Shown here in pieces: positions 27,345-37,936 of a DNA stretch of 64,000 nt (the stretch's first letter is position 1; each line of letters starts with the position of its first letter). A model generated the notes under the pieces. That model did no database searches. It was not told the DNA's origin and was given only the letters and a program-made list of their open reading frames with translations. The position numbers and the translations under genes are program-made. Source of the DNA: Leptospira hartskeerlii (GTDB lineage Bacteria; Spirochaetota; Leptospiria; Leptospirales; Leptospiraceae); assembly GCF_002811475.1 (NCBI RefSeq), contig NZ_NPDL01000006.1:62001-126000 (forward strand). Reading direction: 5' to 3'.

Positions 27345-28334
27345 ATGATCTCGTTTAGCCAAAAAGATTCTACACTTTTTCTTATTTTTTCTGTCGTAGT
27401 AGGCCTTTTGATTTATTTGGACCTATTCGTTCTGAATAAAAGAGCCCATAAGCTCTCTCTCAGAGAGTCCGGGTACTGGACCTTATTCTGGGTCACTCTT
27501 GCTTTCAGTTTTTCTCTTTTAGTTTATATTTTTCACGAAGATCCGACGAACCCAGGACTTGCAAAACAAAAGACTCTGGAATTTTTAGCGGGATACCTTC
27601 TGGAATATTCACTTTCCGTGGATAATCTTTTTGTGTTTATTATGATCTTTGCGAAATTCAGGATACAGGCTCAATACCAACCCATGATCTTAAAATGGGG
27701 AATTATAGGCGCATTGATCTTCAGAGCTGCAATGATCTTCTCGGGTGCGGAACTAGTTTCTAGATTCGAATGGATCTTATATCTATTCGGATTCTTACTC
27801 CTCTACTCCGCTTGGAAAATGTTCTTCCACGATGAAGAAGAAGATTTCGATCCGGAAGATATGACTCTTCTGAAGTACGCTCGTAAAGTTCTTCCTATGT
27901 CCAAAACATTCCATCCGGAAAAGTTTTTGGTAAAAGAACATGGAAAAACTCTTTTTACTTCTACTTTCTTAATACTGCTCGTCGTCGAATTCAGCGATAT
28001 TCTTTTCGCAATAGATTCTATCCCCGCGATCTTCTCTATTACCCAAGATAGTTTTATCATCTATACTTCTAACGTATTCGCGATCTTGGGACTCAGATCC
28101 TTATTCTTCCTTTTAGGAGGAGTGATGGAACTTTTCGTGTATTTGAAAAAAGGTGTTTCTCTACTTCTCGCGTTTGTGGGAGTAAAACTTCTTCTTCCTG
28201 CGTTTTCAGGATACGTTTTCGGAAGAGTGATCCATGTATCCATTGAGATCTCTTTAGTAGTGATCATAGGAACTCTTGCACTCTCCATATTTGCTTCCAT
28301 TCCTCATTATCTTAAAACGAAAAAAGGAGCCTGA
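27345..28334 (+). CDS. TerC/Alx-family integral membrane protein
   Basis: This 329-residue protein has nine hydrophobic segments and the two inverted TerC repeats, each with acidic residues in the membrane: LEYSLSVDNLFVFIMIF and VEFSDILFAIDSIPAIFSI. An acidic cytoplasmic loop HDEEEDFDPEDM lies between. Alx-like members export manganese and others help metal loading during secretion. No yybP-ykoY-like riboswitch could be recognised in the short divergent spacer of 103 bases. The methylmalonyl-CoA mutase genes follow 11 bases after its stop, but a functional link is not apparent. Confidence 0.92.
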   Translation: MISFSQKDSTLFLIFSVVVGLLIYLDLFVLNKRAHKLSLRESGYWTLFWVTLAFSFSLLVYIFHEDPTNPGLAKQKTLEFLAGYLLEYSLSVDNLFVFIMIFAKFRIQAQYQPMILKWGIIGALIFRAAMIFSGAELVSRFEWILYLFGFLLLYSAWKMFFHDEEEDFDPEDMTLLKYARKVLPMSKTFHPEKFLVKEHGKTLFTSTFLILLVVEFSDILFAIDSIPAIFSITQDSFIIYTSNVFAILGLRSLFFLLGGVMELFVYLKKGVSLLLAFVGVKLLLPAFSGYVFGRVIHVSIEISLVVIIGTLALSIFASIPHYLKTKKGA

Positions 28335-28345
28335 CGGTAAATCGA

Positions 28346-30223
28346 ATGGCATCAGAAAAACTTTTCTCCGAATTTCCACCGGTTTCTACTGAAGAATGGA
28401 CCAAGCTGATCCAGAAGGATCTTAAAGGTGCAGACTTCGAAAAAAAACTGGTTTGGGAAACCCAAGAAGGATTTAAGATCCAACCGTTTTATAGAAAAGA
28501 AAATCTAAAAGGAAAGGAATGGCTCCTCTCCAATCTTCCGGGAAAATTTCCATATCTTAGATCTACTCGTAAACTCACAAATGATTGGAGCATCAGACAA
28601 GATATAGATGCGACTGATATCAAAACCGCGAAAGAATTAGCGGTAGAAGCAATCTCCAATGGAGTTTCCGCTCTGGGTCTCGTGCTTGCAGATGTCGGCT
28701 CCGGTAGAAAAGGAATACAGATTAAAAATGAGAAGGACCTTGCTTTCTTATTGGAAGATCTACCTCTTAGCGAGATCACTCTTCATTTTGTTGCAGAAGA
28801 AAAATCTCCCGAACTTTATTCCTGGCTTCCTAAAAACAAAACTCTTGTGGGCGGACTAGGCTACGATCCTTATAGAATTCTCGCAAGGCAAGGTCATTCA
28901 GGTGGACATGGCCCTGAAACTTTAAAACCGATCTTAACAGAACTTGCAGGTAAATGGAAAAATTTCCGCGCACTTACAATTCATTCTTCTACATTTAGAG
29001 ATAGCGGTTCTACGATTGTTCAGGAACTTGCTTATACTCTCGCGCTTGGTTCCGAATATTTGTATCGTTTGGGAGAATTGGGAGTTTCTCCGGAGCTAGT
29101 AAACTCTCAGACGATTTTCCAATTTACGATCGGTCCGGACTATTTCTTGGAGATCGCTAAGTTCAGAGCGGCAAGAACTCTTTGGGCGGAAATATTCTCT
29201 TCTTATTCTTCCGATAAGGGAGAAGCTTCTCTTCCGTTTATAGAAGCGGAAACCGCAAGATATAATTACGGGATCTATGATCTTCATAATAATATTTTAA
29301 GAGGAACCACTGAGGCAATCTCTGCTGCGATTGGCGGGGCAGAGATCATCAATGTTCTTCCATTCGATCATCTATTGCAGCCTGCGGATTCTTTCTCTCT
29401 TAGGATCGCGAGAAATGTGCAGTTACTTTTAAAACATGAATCTTATTTAGATAAGGTGGCTGATCCTTCTTCCGGTTCGTATTATATTGAAACGATCACC
29501 GACCAGATCATTGAACAGGCTTGGAAATTGTTTACTGAAGTGGAGAAGGACGGCGGATTCTTAGAATGTCTGAAATCCGGTAAGATCCAAAGTTCTATTT
29601 TAGAATCTAGAAAGAAGAAGGAAGAAAATTACTCCACTCGTAAAGAGATTTTCCTTGGAACGAATCAATATCCAAATTCTAAAGATAAGATCCAAAACAA
29701 AGATCTAAATAAAAACATCCGGTCTTCTGCGATCTCTTCCTCTCCTAACGAACTTAAAGTGACTGCTCTTCCAGAGTTTTTTGCAGGAGACGCAATCGAA
29801 GAGATCCGTATGAAAACGGAAAGCTACGAAGCAAAAAATAAAACTTCCGTAAAAGTTCTCCTTCTTCCTTTGGGCGACTTAAAAATGAAGAAAGCAAGAG
29901 CAATCTTCTCTTTAAACTTTTTAGGATGTGCAGGATTCCAGGTAGTAGATCCGGGAAGTTACGAAACCTCTGACGAGGCGATCGCAAATATACAAAAAGA
30001 AAATCCTCAGATGATCGTCTTCTGCAGTTCCGACGAAGAAGTCGCATCTTATGTGAAGGATATTCTTCCTAAATTAAAATCCAAACCGGTTGTTTATGTG
30101 GCCGGTTATCCAAAAGAAATTCTTTCCGAACTGGAATCTGCAGGTGTGAACGGATTTCTCCATGTTCGATCCAATCTATTAGAAACACTTTCCGATCTTC
30201 AAAAAAGGATGGGAATCCAATGA
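28346..30223 (+). CDS. mutA: Methylmalonyl-CoA mutase small (beta) subunit
   Basis: This 625-residue protein is the non-catalytic subunit of the heterodimeric B12-dependent mutase that interconverts succinyl-CoA and methylmalonyl-CoA. The N-terminal half is a TIM-barrel-like domain ([32 protein letters not shown]). The C-terminal Rossmann part ([23 protein letters not shown]) lacks the DxHxxG cobalamin-binding motif, as is normal for the small subunit. It overlaps the large-subunit gene by four bases (ATGA), giving translational coupling for equal amounts. Confidence 0.95.
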   Translation: MASEKLFSEFPPVSTEEWTKLIQKDLKGADFEKKLVWETQEGFKIQPFYRKENLKGKEWLLSNLPGKFPYLRSTRKLTNDWSIRQDIDATDIKTAKELAVEAISNGVSALGLVLADVGSGRKGIQIKNEKDLAFLLEDLPLSEITLHFVAEEKSPELYSWLPKNKTLVGGLGYDPYRILARQGHSGGHGPETLKPILTELAGKWKNFRALTIHSSTFRDSGSTIVQELAYTLALGSEYLYRLGELGVSPELVNSQTIFQFTIGPDYFLEIAKFRAARTLWAEIFSSYSSDKGEASLPFIEAETARYNYGIYDLHNNILRGTTEAISAAIGGAEIINVLPFDHLLQPADSFSLRIARNVQLLLKHESYLDKVADPSSGSYYIETITDQIIEQAWKLFTEVEKDGGFLECLKSGKIQSSILESRKKKEENYSTRKEIFLGTNQYPNSKDKIQNKDLNKNIRSSAISSSPNELKVTALPEFFAGDAIEEIRMKTESYEAKNKTSVKVLLLPLGDLKMKKARAIFSLNFLGCAGFQVVDPGSYETSDEAIANIQKENPQMIVFCSSDEEVASYVKDILPKLKSKPVVYVAGYPKEILSELESAGVNGFLHVRSNLLETLSDLQKRMGIQ

Positions 30224-32397
30224 AAAGACCTACATTCTCCCCTAACAGAACTCCGGTCACTGGAGATACTAAATTCGAATCCTGGTCCAAAGAAGCTTTG
30301 GATGAATTAGGACTTTCTAAATTAGAAGAAACGATTTGGAATACTCCTGAAAAAGTCCCGGTCAAACCGGTATACGTTCCAAACGACGCAGAGTCCTTGG
30401 AACATTTGGATTATGCAGCAGGAATTCCTCCTTTTTTAAGAGGACCCTACTCTACAATGTATGTCCAACAACCTTGGACCATCCGTCAGTATGCAGGCTT
30501 CTCGACTGCGGAAGAATCTAACGCATTCTATCGTAGGAATTTAGCGGCGGGACAAAAAGGTCTTTCTGTTGCATTCGACTTAGCGACCCATCGAGGATAC
30601 GACTCAGATCACGAAAGAGTTCTGGGAGACGTAGGAAAGGCAGGAGTTGCGATCGATTCGGTTCTGGATATGAAGATACTCTTCGACCAGATTCCTTTAG
30701 ATCAGATGTCCGTGTCTATGACAATGAACGGCGCAGTCATTCCTACATTAGCTTTTTATATTGTAGCTGCAGAAGAACAAGGAGTAAAACCGGAACAACT
30801 TTCAGGTACCATCCAGAATGATATTTTAAAAGAGTTCATGGTACGTAATACGTATATCTATCCTCCTGAACCTTCCATGAGGATTATTGCGGATATTTTT
30901 AAATATACTACCGACTTCATGCCTAAGTTCAATTCCATCTCCATCTCCGGCTATCATATGCAGGAAGCTGGAGCCACTGCGGATATAGAACTTGCTTATA
31001 CTTTGGCGGACGGGTTGGAATACCTACGCACCGGTATCAAGGCCGGGATGGATGTGGATAGTTTTGCACCTCGTCTTTCCTTCTTCTGGGCGATCGGTAT
31101 GAACCATTTTATGGAAATCGCAAAGATGAGAGCAGGAAGACTTCTCTGGGCAAAACTTGTTAAAACATTTAATCCTAAGAACAATAAATCCTTAGCTCTT
31201 AGAACTCATTGCCAAACTTCCGGTTGGAGTTTAACGGAACAGGATCCTTTTAATAACGTAGGAAGAACTTGTATAGAAGCGCTTGCGGCTGCTTTAGGTC
31301 ACACTCAGTCTTTACATACAAATGCGTTAGACGAAGCGATTGCACTTCCTACCGATTTCTCCGCAAGGATTGCAAGAAATACTCAGATCTATTTGCAGGA
31401 AGAAACCAATATCCACAGAGTTGTGGATCCTTGGGGCGGTTCCTTCTACGTAGAATCTTTGACTGCACAACTCGCTGAAAGAGCTTGGGAACTCATCCAA
31501 GAAGTGGAACAACTGGGTGGTATTGCAAAAGCAATAGAGACTGGAATTCCCAAAATGAGGATAGAAGAAGCCGCTGCGCGTAAACAAGCAAGGATCGATT
31601 CCGGTAGAGATGTAATCGTAGGTATCAATCGTTATCGTCCTAGCAAAGAAAATCCTTTGGAGATCTTGGACATCGATAATACTGCGGTGAGAGAATCTCA
31701 GATCCGCAAACTAAATGAACTCAAGAAGAATCGAGACAATGCAGCAGTTACCGCAGCCTTAGATGCAATCACAGAATGTGCTAAAACAGGCAACGGAAAC
31801 CTGCTTGCACTTGCAGTTGATGCGGCTAGAAAAAGAGCAACCCTTGGCGAGATCTCTTTAGCTATGGAGAAAATATTCGGCAGATACAAATCCGTCACTC
31901 ATATGATCAAAGGAGTGTACTCGGAGGAAATCATGGATGACCCGGATTTCAAAAAGGCAAAAGAACTCTCCGCAAAATTTGCAAAGTTGGAAGGAAGACA
32001 GCCTAGGATCATGGTCGCCAAGATGGGACAGGACGGGCATGATAGAGGTGCAAAAGTAATATCCACAAGCTTTGCAGACATGGGATTTGACGTTGATATA
32101 GGTCCTCTATTCCAAACTCCGGCAGAAGCTGCAAAACAAGCCATCGAAAACGACGTGCATGTTCTCGGAGTTTCAAGCCTCGCTGCCGGTCATAAGACCT
32201 TAGTTCCTCAGGTAATCCAAGAACTTAAGAAACTTGGAAGAGAAGACATTCTAGTAATCGCAGGTGGAGTGATCCCTCAGCAAGATTATGATTTCTTGTA
32301 TAAAGCGGGAGTGAACGGGATTTTTGGACCGGGCACCAAGATCTCTAAAGCAGGTGCAGAGATCTTGGAACTTCTGATCAAGAGTGTAGAAGGATAA
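30220..32397 (+). CDS. mutB: Methylmalonyl-CoA mutase large (alpha) subunit
   Basis: This 725-residue catalytic subunit has the substrate-binding barrel with [30 protein letters not shown] motifs (shown as the TMYV and [13 protein letters not shown] phrases) and [10 protein letters not shown]. The C-terminal cobalamin domain carries [10 protein letters not shown], the DxHxxG motif whose His is the lower ligand of B12, and later the GGVIPQQDY phrase. It works on propionyl-CoA breakdown or in reverse towards methylmalonyl-CoA, with the epimerase encoded elsewhere. The MeaB chaperone gene follows after 6 bases. Confidence 0.97.
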   Translation: MKRPTFSPNRTPVTGDTKFESWSKEALDELGLSKLEETIWNTPEKVPVKPVYVPNDAESLEHLDYAAGIPPFLRGPYSTMYVQQPWTIRQYAGFSTAEESNAFYRRNLAAGQKGLSVAFDLATHRGYDSDHERVLGDVGKAGVAIDSVLDMKILFDQIPLDQMSVSMTMNGAVIPTLAFYIVAAEEQGVKPEQLSGTIQNDILKEFMVRNTYIYPPEPSMRIIADIFKYTTDFMPKFNSISISGYHMQEAGATADIELAYTLADGLEYLRTGIKAGMDVDSFAPRLSFFWAIGMNHFMEIAKMRAGRLLWAKLVKTFNPKNNKSLALRTHCQTSGWSLTEQDPFNNVGRTCIEALAAALGHTQSLHTNALDEAIALPTDFSARIARNTQIYLQEETNIHRVVDPWGGSFYVESLTAQLAERAWELIQEVEQLGGIAKAIETGIPKMRIEEAAARKQARIDSGRDVIVGINRYRPSKENPLEILDIDNTAVRESQIRKLNELKKNRDNAAVTAALDAITECAKTGNGNLLALAVDAARKRATLGEISLAMEKIFGRYKSVTHMIKGVYSEEIMDDPDFKKAKELSAKFAKLEGRQPRIMVAKMGQDGHDRGAKVISTSFADMGFDVDIGPLFQTPAEAAKQAIENDVHVLGVSSLAAGHKTLVPQVIQELKKLGREDILVIAGGVIPQQDYDFLYKAGVNGIFGPGTKISKAGAEILELLIKSVEG

Positions 32398-32403
32398 CTC
32401 TTC

Positions 32404-33438
32404 ATGCCTCAGACCGAGGGAGAAAAAGAAACCCATATCCGAGGCTCTATTAAAAAGAAGAGACTTCCGGACGCGGAAACTTTCTCCCAAGGGATCCTTT
32501 CCGGAGATATAGTTCTATTAAGTAGGGCAATCACTCTTATAGAGAGCACGTTACCTTCTCACCAGGAACTTGCCGAATCTATATTAGAAAAATGTTTACC
32601 TCATTCAGGTAAAAGTATCCGAGTAGGTATCACAGGTATTCCGGGAGTCGGCAAAAGTACTTTTATAGAGGCTTTCGGAAATCATCTTCTAAACCAAGGT
32701 AGAAAGATTGCAGTTCTTACGATCGACCCAACCTCGCAATTATCCAGAGGATCCATACTCGGAGATAAGACCAGAATGGAAACTCTCTCTCGCAGCGATA
32801 AGGCGTTCATCCGCCCTTCTCCTTCGGGCGATTCCTTAGGCGGAGTTGCACGCAAAACTAGAGAGACAATCTTTCTATGCGAGGCAGCCGGATTTGATAC
32901 AGTACTTGTGGAAACCGTTGGTGTTGGACAATCCGAAACGGCAGTCAACTCGATGGTGGATATCTTCCTTCTTCTATTAATAGCCGGAGCGGGAGACGAA
33001 TTACAAGGGATCAAACGTGGGATCATGGAAATGGCGGACCTGATCGCGATCACCAAGGCGGACGGCGAAAATCTTGCCAGAGCAAATCGTGCAAAAGCGG
33101 AGACAATTTCCGCAGTTCATTTTCTTCCTTCTCATGAATCAGGGATCAAAACAGAAGTTAGAACATGCTCAGCAGTTACCGGAGAAGGTATCTCAGAGAT
33201 CTGGACTGAAATTTTAAACTTCATACAAGCAATCAAAGACAAAGGTTACTTGGATAAAAAAAGAAAAGAACAGGCCAAACATTGGTTACATGAATCAGTT
33301 CAATCCATGTTATTAGATGATTTCTTTTCTAAGTTAGGAGATGATTTCCAGAAGGCAGAAGAACTTGTAACCCAAGGATTGGCAGGTTCTTACCAAACCG
33401 CTCGTAGACTTGTAAAACATTATAAACACGAAGACTAA
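32404..33438 (+). CDS. meaB: MeaB/ArgK-type GTPase chaperone of methylmalonyl-CoA mutase
   Basis: This 344-residue G3E GTPase has the P-loop GIPGVGKST, the switch region VLTIDPTSQLSRGSILGDKTRM, the Walker B-like phrase TVLVETVGVGQSE and the base-recognition motif AITKADGEN. MeaB loads and protects adenosylcobalamin in the mutase. The gene directly follows mutB by 6 bases, completing a compact mutase unit. A 241-base spacer follows with no terminator that I could recognise. Confidence 0.96.
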   Translation: MPQTEGEKETHIRGSIKKKRLPDAETFSQGILSGDIVLLSRAITLIESTLPSHQELAESILEKCLPHSGKSIRVGITGIPGVGKSTFIEAFGNHLLNQGRKIAVLTIDPTSQLSRGSILGDKTRMETLSRSDKAFIRPSPSGDSLGGVARKTRETIFLCEAAGFDTVLVETVGVGQSETAVNSMVDIFLLLLIAGAGDELQGIKRGIMEMADLIAITKADGENLARANRAKAETISAVHFLPSHESGIKTEVRTCSAVTGEGISEIWTEILNFIQAIKDKGYLDKKRKEQAKHWLHESVQSMLLDDFFSKLGDDFQKAEELVTQGLAGSYQTARRLVKHYKHED

Positions 33439-33679
33439 CAAACTTAAATATTCAACGAGACCAAAGAATCATGGTTTTGTAATATATTTTCTTTCCTAAA
33501 CGACGTTTGTCCCGACCACATCTTAGTGATTCCGGTTCCGGATGGAATTTTTTTTCTTGGAAAATATGTCTTTTGGGAGATTGATGGTGGATACTAAAGA
33601 TTGAACCTCAATCGCGAAACGTCTCTGCTCTAACAAGAAATTGACTTAGACCAGAGTCGGTATTGGAAAAGGAAAAAAC

Positions 33680-34060
33680 ATGAAACCTCGTATTTCTGGA
33701 CTAGTTTTATCTATTCTGTTAGCGACTTCTATCATCTCTTGCGCAACTTCTAGTGCGGGACTTGCAACGAGTACTGTTCCGGTCGCGGATAAAAAGTATA
33801 AAGTGATCTCTCCTGTAGAAGGAACTAAATACTGGTTCACCTTTGATATTGCAATTATCGGAATTCCTTTGGGCGAACCTCCAATCGATCAACTGTTAGA
33901 GGAATTGAAGAAAGAAAAAGAGGCGGATGCTCTCATCAATGTGCGCTATTGGACTGACAAATCCATCTTTGTATTCTTAACAATGAACCGTCTTCATATC
34001 TCTGCAGAAGCGATCAAATTCGAAGAAGAGATCTTCGATCCGAAAAAGAAAGGCCGTTAA
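33680..34060 (+). CDS. Small lipoprotein, first of a related pair
   Basis: This 126-residue protein has a signal peptide ending in the lipobox SIISC, so the mature protein starts at Cys about 21. The rest is one compact domain with YWFTFDIAIIGIPLGEP, a helix (DQLLEELKKEKEADALI) and INVRYWTD. The neighbour at 34073 shares the order of a hydrophobic strand pair, Pro turn, helix and I[NK]V[RK]YW, so the two are likely distant paralogues. I recognise no named family. It opens the lipoprotein/TonB-receptor run and may be a periplasmic or outer-membrane accessory. Confidence 0.72.
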   Translation: MKPRISGLVLSILLATSIISCATSSAGLATSTVPVADKKYKVISPVEGTKYWFTFDIAIIGIPLGEPPIDQLLEELKKEKEADALINVRYWTDKSIFVFLTMNRLHISAEAIKFEEEIFDPKKKGR

Positions 34061-34072
34061 TTCCAACACAAC

Positions 34073-34480
34073 ATGATCCTTCTCCGATCTATCAGTCTGC
34101 TTTGTTTTTTATTTTTTACGATATACTCATGCTCGGGAACTTTCAGCCGAACAGATGTGGGAGGCAGAGTAACGAGTACTCAACTTATCGATTCTGCTAC
34201 GATCATTCGTTCCAAAGATTATATGGAACTAGGAGTTTCGAGCGGAGAAAGTTCCGTTTTCTTTTTGTTTGGACTGATCCCTGTCACCAATCCATTAAAT
34301 ATGGATTATGCACTTAGTGAAGCAGTTCAAAAGATCCCGGGAGGGAAAAGTTTGATCAAGGTTAAATACTGGCAGGAGACTCACCTATTCTTTCCAGTCG
34401 GTACAGTAAGTGTTTTGAAAGTCAAAGGCACAGTGATCGGCTCTCCTACTGTAACTCCAAACGAGGCGGGTAAAAAATGA
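34073..34480 (+). CDS. Small lipoprotein, second of a related pair
   Basis: This 135-residue protein has a signal peptide with a likely lipobox IYSC at about residue 20. The mature part carries VFFLFGLIPVTNPLNMDYALSEA and LIKVKYWQET, matching in order the previous lipoprotein. No function is known to me. Its stop overlaps the start of the next lipoprotein gene as ATGA, and that gene overlaps the receptor gene the same way, so these proteins are made from one message with the TonB-dependent receptor. Confidence 0.72.
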   Translation: MILLRSISLLCFLFFTIYSCSGTFSRTDVGGRVTSTQLIDSATIIRSKDYMELGVSSGESSVFFLFGLIPVTNPLNMDYALSEAVQKIPGGKSLIKVKYWQETHLFFPVGTVSVLKVKGTVIGSPTVTPNEAGKK

Positions 34481-34818
34481 AAACCCGTGTATTTGCATTC
34501 AGCTTCTTTTGTATTTTATTAGTAGATTGTGTTCGGGAAGATACCGTTCCTCAGGGAGATGCAAATAGCCAGATCTATGCCGCAGCAGAATATCTTTCTA
34601 AAAAATGTGGAGATCCTATCCCGCCACATTTTCCGGTCGCGATTGGAGATGTGCAGAGAAGGAACTTAGATCTTTGTAGCATTGCGATCACCAAAGCGGA
34701 ATGTCCTTTTAACTCTTATCCTGTAGTTTGTCTTTGGATCTATTATGATAAACCTGCAGGAGAGATCCCTTGGTATTTGAATTTTAAAGATGTATTTGTG
34801 GATCCTAAATTGCCATGA
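34477..34818 (+). CDS. Small cysteine-containing lipoprotein upstream of TonB receptor
   Basis: This 113-residue protein has a signal peptide with lipobox LLVDC. The mature part has four further Cys (KKCGDPIPP, LDLCSIA, KAECPFN, VVCLWIYYDK), suggesting two disulphides in an exported domain. I do not recognise a family. It is coupled by four-base overlaps both to the lipoprotein before it and to the receptor after it. That tight placement suggests it works with the receptor, for example as a surface capture protein, but this is inference only. Confidence 0.7.
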   Translation: MKTRVFAFSFFCILLVDCVREDTVPQGDANSQIYAAAEYLSKKCGDPIPPHFPVAIGDVQRRNLDLCSIAITKAECPFNSYPVVCLWIYYDKPAGEIPWYLNFKDVFVDPKLP

Positions 34819-37361
34819 CGTTAAAAAAAGTTCTGATCAAAATCGCTTTTCTCGCGGCAATCGCTCCATTGGATGTGTTTGCAGAAGTAACCTTTAAAGC
34901 CAGGCTATTCTCCAGACAAAAAAACCAAGGAGAAGCTAAGACTCAGGTTTTACTTTTCGAAACTAAAAAAATCTATAGGACAGACGCAGAAGGTTACTTT
35001 GACGCTGTAGTACCTTCTCCAGGGATTTATACTTTCCGTATCTTAAAAGTAGAAGATATGCAAGATATCAAAGGTAACGTGGACGCTTCCGGCCAAACGG
35101 TTATTCTTTATACGGATGCTGGTTCAGATTCTTCCGTAGCTTCTCCAAAGGCAAAGGTTCCTAAGGGCACAATCACAGTTGCTGCAGAAAGAGATAAACC
35201 TATTCTTTCTAGGACTACGATCAAATACGAAGAGATTAAAAGGATGCCGGGAACCTTCGGGGAACCGTTACGCGCATTGGAAACAATTCCGGGTGTGGTC
35301 CCTTCTGCGGCATTCGGTGGTGGTGCAAACAACTATGTGATCCGGGGTTCCGATCCGAACTCGAATTTATATTTAGTGGATGATCTTCCTATTTTGTATC
35401 CGTTCCACTTCGATGGATTGAGTGCAGTAGTAAACGCAAACCTGATCAAATCAATCGACGTGTATACCGGTGTGTTCCCCGCAAACTTCAATAACGCGCT
35501 GGGTGGGGTCATTCATATCGACACAGTGGACAAGGTGGACAAGTCCCAGAAGAACCTGATCATCTCGGCTTGGTCCAGTAGTATCAGTTATATGAGCCCT
35601 ACTTTCGGCGGAAAAGGTTATCTGATCGCTTCCGCTCGCGTGGGTTACTTGGACAGATTCGTGCAAGGTTTGACATCTGCTTTAGGCGCTGACTTCCCGG
35701 AAGGTTTAAGACTTCCTAGATTCGTAGACTCTCAAGTAAAGTTCGTTCATAATTTCAACGAGCATCATCAGGTTTCTTTCCACTCCTTCTATTCAAAAGA
35801 TGATTTTGCGGCAAATCTTCCGGCAAAATACCAGAACGACCCTGCGAATGATTCAACTGCTGCATTTGCAGGAGCAAGTATTTCTTCAGGACAAGGATTT
35901 AGGACTCAAGCGTTACGGTACACTTGGAAACCGATCGATACATTCTCCAATCGTGTAACACTGATCAGTTACGATCCATTCACAGACTTTAACGTTGCAT
36001 TCGGTTCTATCCAAGGAAAGAATAGAGCGAGCGGTGCATATAACGGCGTGCGTCAGGATGCTTTTTGGGATCCGAATAAATATTTTAGCGCTGAGTTCGG
36101 ATCAGAATACAGATTATTAAATTATTATTCTACCGGTTCGAGTATTATCCAAACAGATCCGAACAACTTAAGTCCGAATCCATATGATACTCAAAGCCCT
36201 GACTTCACTACTATTCCTACGAATATCACTGCAAAGGGAGCCTACTATAACGGTTATCTTACTACCAAGATCCGTTTAGGAAATTTGCATATAGAACCTG
36301 GAGCACGTTACGACTATATTCCATACGTAAACAATAGTGCATTCGGCCCGAGAGCGCAGGCATCATATAAGTTCGAAGGTATCGGAAAAGGAACCACCAT
36401 CTTTGCGGGTGGAGGTAATTTCTTCCGCTTTCCTCTGGATACTAGGTTTAACAAAGACAGCGGGAACCCTCACCTGGATTTTGAAAAAGTATTCAAATAC
36501 GGTGGAGGGATAGAACAATTATTAGAAGGTGATTACCAGATCAAAGGAGAAATATTCAAACAAGAATATACCGATCTGATCGTGGACGATCCTTATATCA
36601 CCGATCCTATTGGCACAAATCCCGACCCGTATTCCAGGATCGCGCAACCTTTTATCGTAAACAAAAGACTGAACTACTCCAATAGCGGAACAGGTTGGTC
36701 CAGAGGTTATGAATTAGTACTTCGTAAGAATTCCCGTCCTGGAACCAGAAACTGGTTTGGTTGGATAACCTACACTTGGTCCCAAACATTCAGAAATAAT
36801 AATATATTCACTCCTGATCCGGGCTCCGCGCCTCTGAATGCCCAGGAGACCCAAATCGCCGCCGAGTTTTATAAGAATTCTAAAGAGACATTATACGACT
36901 ACGATAGGACCCATGTGATCAATATGGTCTTCGGTTGGAGATGGAGCCAAGAGTGGCAGTTCGGTGCAAGATGGTCCTATCTCACCAGCAGGCCGTTTAC
37001 ACCTATCGTGGGGGATGACGGGGGAAGATTTAGTAACCCTGCAAACGGCCAAACCTATTGGGTACCTCAATACGCCAATAATCCGGCCCTTGGAGAATAT
37101 ATCAATAGTCGTAGATTAAAGCCTTATCATCGACTTGACATCCGTTTCGATAGATTTTTCAATTATGAATGGGGGTATATAAATACCTTCCTGGAGATAG
37201 TAAACGTATACCTAAGAGAGAACGTGGGCGGAGAAGATTTCGATAATACGAAACCTTATTCCAAAACGAACCCAAGTCCTAGCCCGACATTCGGAACAAT
37301 TCCGTTGCCGGGTGGTGTGATCATTCCATTCTTCAATATAGGTATCGAGGTGAAGTTCTAA
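34815..37361 (+). CDS. TonB-dependent outer-membrane receptor
   Basis: This 848-residue protein has a signal peptide ending near VFAEV, an N-terminal carboxypeptidase-regulatory-like beta domain (about 25-110), a TonB-box-like GTITVAAERD (about 116), then a plug with NNYVIRGSDPNSNLYLVDDLPI and YTGVFPANFNNALGGVIHI. The remainder is a long beta barrel ending in FFNIGIEVKF, with the C-terminal aromatic residue used in barrel assembly. It takes up an unknown ligand through the outer membrane using energy from the ExbB/ExbD/TonB encoded downstream. No iron-box-like repeat was seen in front of the operon. The next gene begins in the TAATG of its stop. Confidence 0.93.
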   Translation: MTLKKVLIKIAFLAAIAPLDVFAEVTFKARLFSRQKNQGEAKTQVLLFETKKIYRTDAEGYFDAVVPSPGIYTFRILKVEDMQDIKGNVDASGQTVILYTDAGSDSSVASPKAKVPKGTITVAAERDKPILSRTTIKYEEIKRMPGTFGEPLRALETIPGVVPSAAFGGGANNYVIRGSDPNSNLYLVDDLPILYPFHFDGLSAVVNANLIKSIDVYTGVFPANFNNALGGVIHIDTVDKVDKSQKNLIISAWSSSISYMSPTFGGKGYLIASARVGYLDRFVQGLTSALGADFPEGLRLPRFVDSQVKFVHNFNEHHQVSFHSFYSKDDFAANLPAKYQNDPANDSTAAFAGASISSGQGFRTQALRYTWKPIDTFSNRVTLISYDPFTDFNVAFGSIQGKNRASGAYNGVRQDAFWDPNKYFSAEFGSEYRLLNYYSTGSSIIQTDPNNLSPNPYDTQSPDFTTIPTNITAKGAYYNGYLTTKIRLGNLHIEPGARYDYIPYVNNSAFGPRAQASYKFEGIGKGTTIFAGGGNFFRFPLDTRFNKDSGNPHLDFEKVFKYGGGIEQLLEGDYQIKGEIFKQEYTDLIVDDPYITDPIGTNPDPYSRIAQPFIVNKRLNYSNSGTGWSRGYELVLRKNSRPGTRNWFGWITYTWSQTFRNNNIFTPDPGSAPLNAQETQIAAEFYKNSKETLYDYDRTHVINMVFGWRWSQEWQFGARWSYLTSRPFTPIVGDDGGRFSNPANGQTYWVPQYANNPALGEYINSRRLKPYHRLDIRFDRFFNYEWGYINTFLEIVNVYLRENVGGEDFDNTKPYSKTNPSPSPTFGTIPLPGGVIIPFFNIGIEVKF

Positions 37362-37858
37362 TGTACGTCCGTAGTTTGGGAAAATTATCTACACACTGGT
37401 TCGGATTATTCTCCGCTCTAGTTATATTCTCATATTGTTCCCAATATTCTCCGGAAGCTTCTAACGAAAGTACATTGGTATTACAATCTCTTTTAAATTA
37501 TTCCTCAAATCCATCTGCAGCTTGTAAGTCTTCCATGCAAGAAGCGGAAGATTGTTTAAAAACTTCCTCCGACTTGAGCGGAAGCGGAGAAGTCGAAATT
37601 TCCGGATTATTCTCCGGAGGAACTGTCAATAGTTACGAAACTTATTGCAGCCAATTATTGGCCCAAGAGCAGATGTCCGGCTTAAATTCCAAAACCCAAG
37701 AATGTATTTTTAATTGTAACGAGGCCTATTGGTCGAGGGTCGGATCTGAAAACGATTGTAGCGGAGAAGGTTCCGAATTTATTTCTAACTCCGGAGTGGA
37801 AACTCTAGGCTGCGTTAGAAATTGCAAAGAACTTTATTCATCAGAACCAGAACTTTAA
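37361..37858 (+). CDS. Cysteine-rich lipoprotein coupled to the TonB receptor
   Basis: This 165-residue protein has a long signal peptide ending in the probable lipobox IFSYC. The mature part has eight more Cys, including two similar pairs CIFNC and CVRNC about 40 residues apart, plus many Ser, Glu and Asn. The paired CxxNC elements hint at two similar disulphide or metal-binding repeats. No family was recognised. It overlaps the receptor stop by one base and precedes exbB, so it is the only gene between receptor and energy complex, which suggests a receptor partner such as a SusD-like or substrate-binding lipoprotein by position only. Confidence 0.68.
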   Translation: MYVRSLGKLSTHWFGLFSALVIFSYCSQYSPEASNESTLVLQSLLNYSSNPSAACKSSMQEAEDCLKTSSDLSGSGEVEISGLFSGGTVNSYETYCSQLLAQEQMSGLNSKTQECIFNCNEAYWSRVGSENDCSGEGSEFISNSGVETLGCVRNCKELYSSEPEL

Positions 37859-37936
37859 GCCCGAAATTTCGGAACAAAAACAGAATGACTGGGATCGTAT
37901 CAGACAAAAAAACAGAAATTAAGAAGGAACTATAAA

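Noticed and set aside
28346..32397. Methylmalonyl-CoA mutase genes as a novel system
   Set aside because: Gene order and motifs are those of the standard two-subunit mutase with MeaB; nothing unusual seen.
33439..33679. Spacer between meaB and the first lipoprotein gene searched for a Fur box or riboswitch
   Set aside because: No recognisable 19-bp Fur-type repeat or known riboswitch pattern was found; only a weak TTGACT near 33641.
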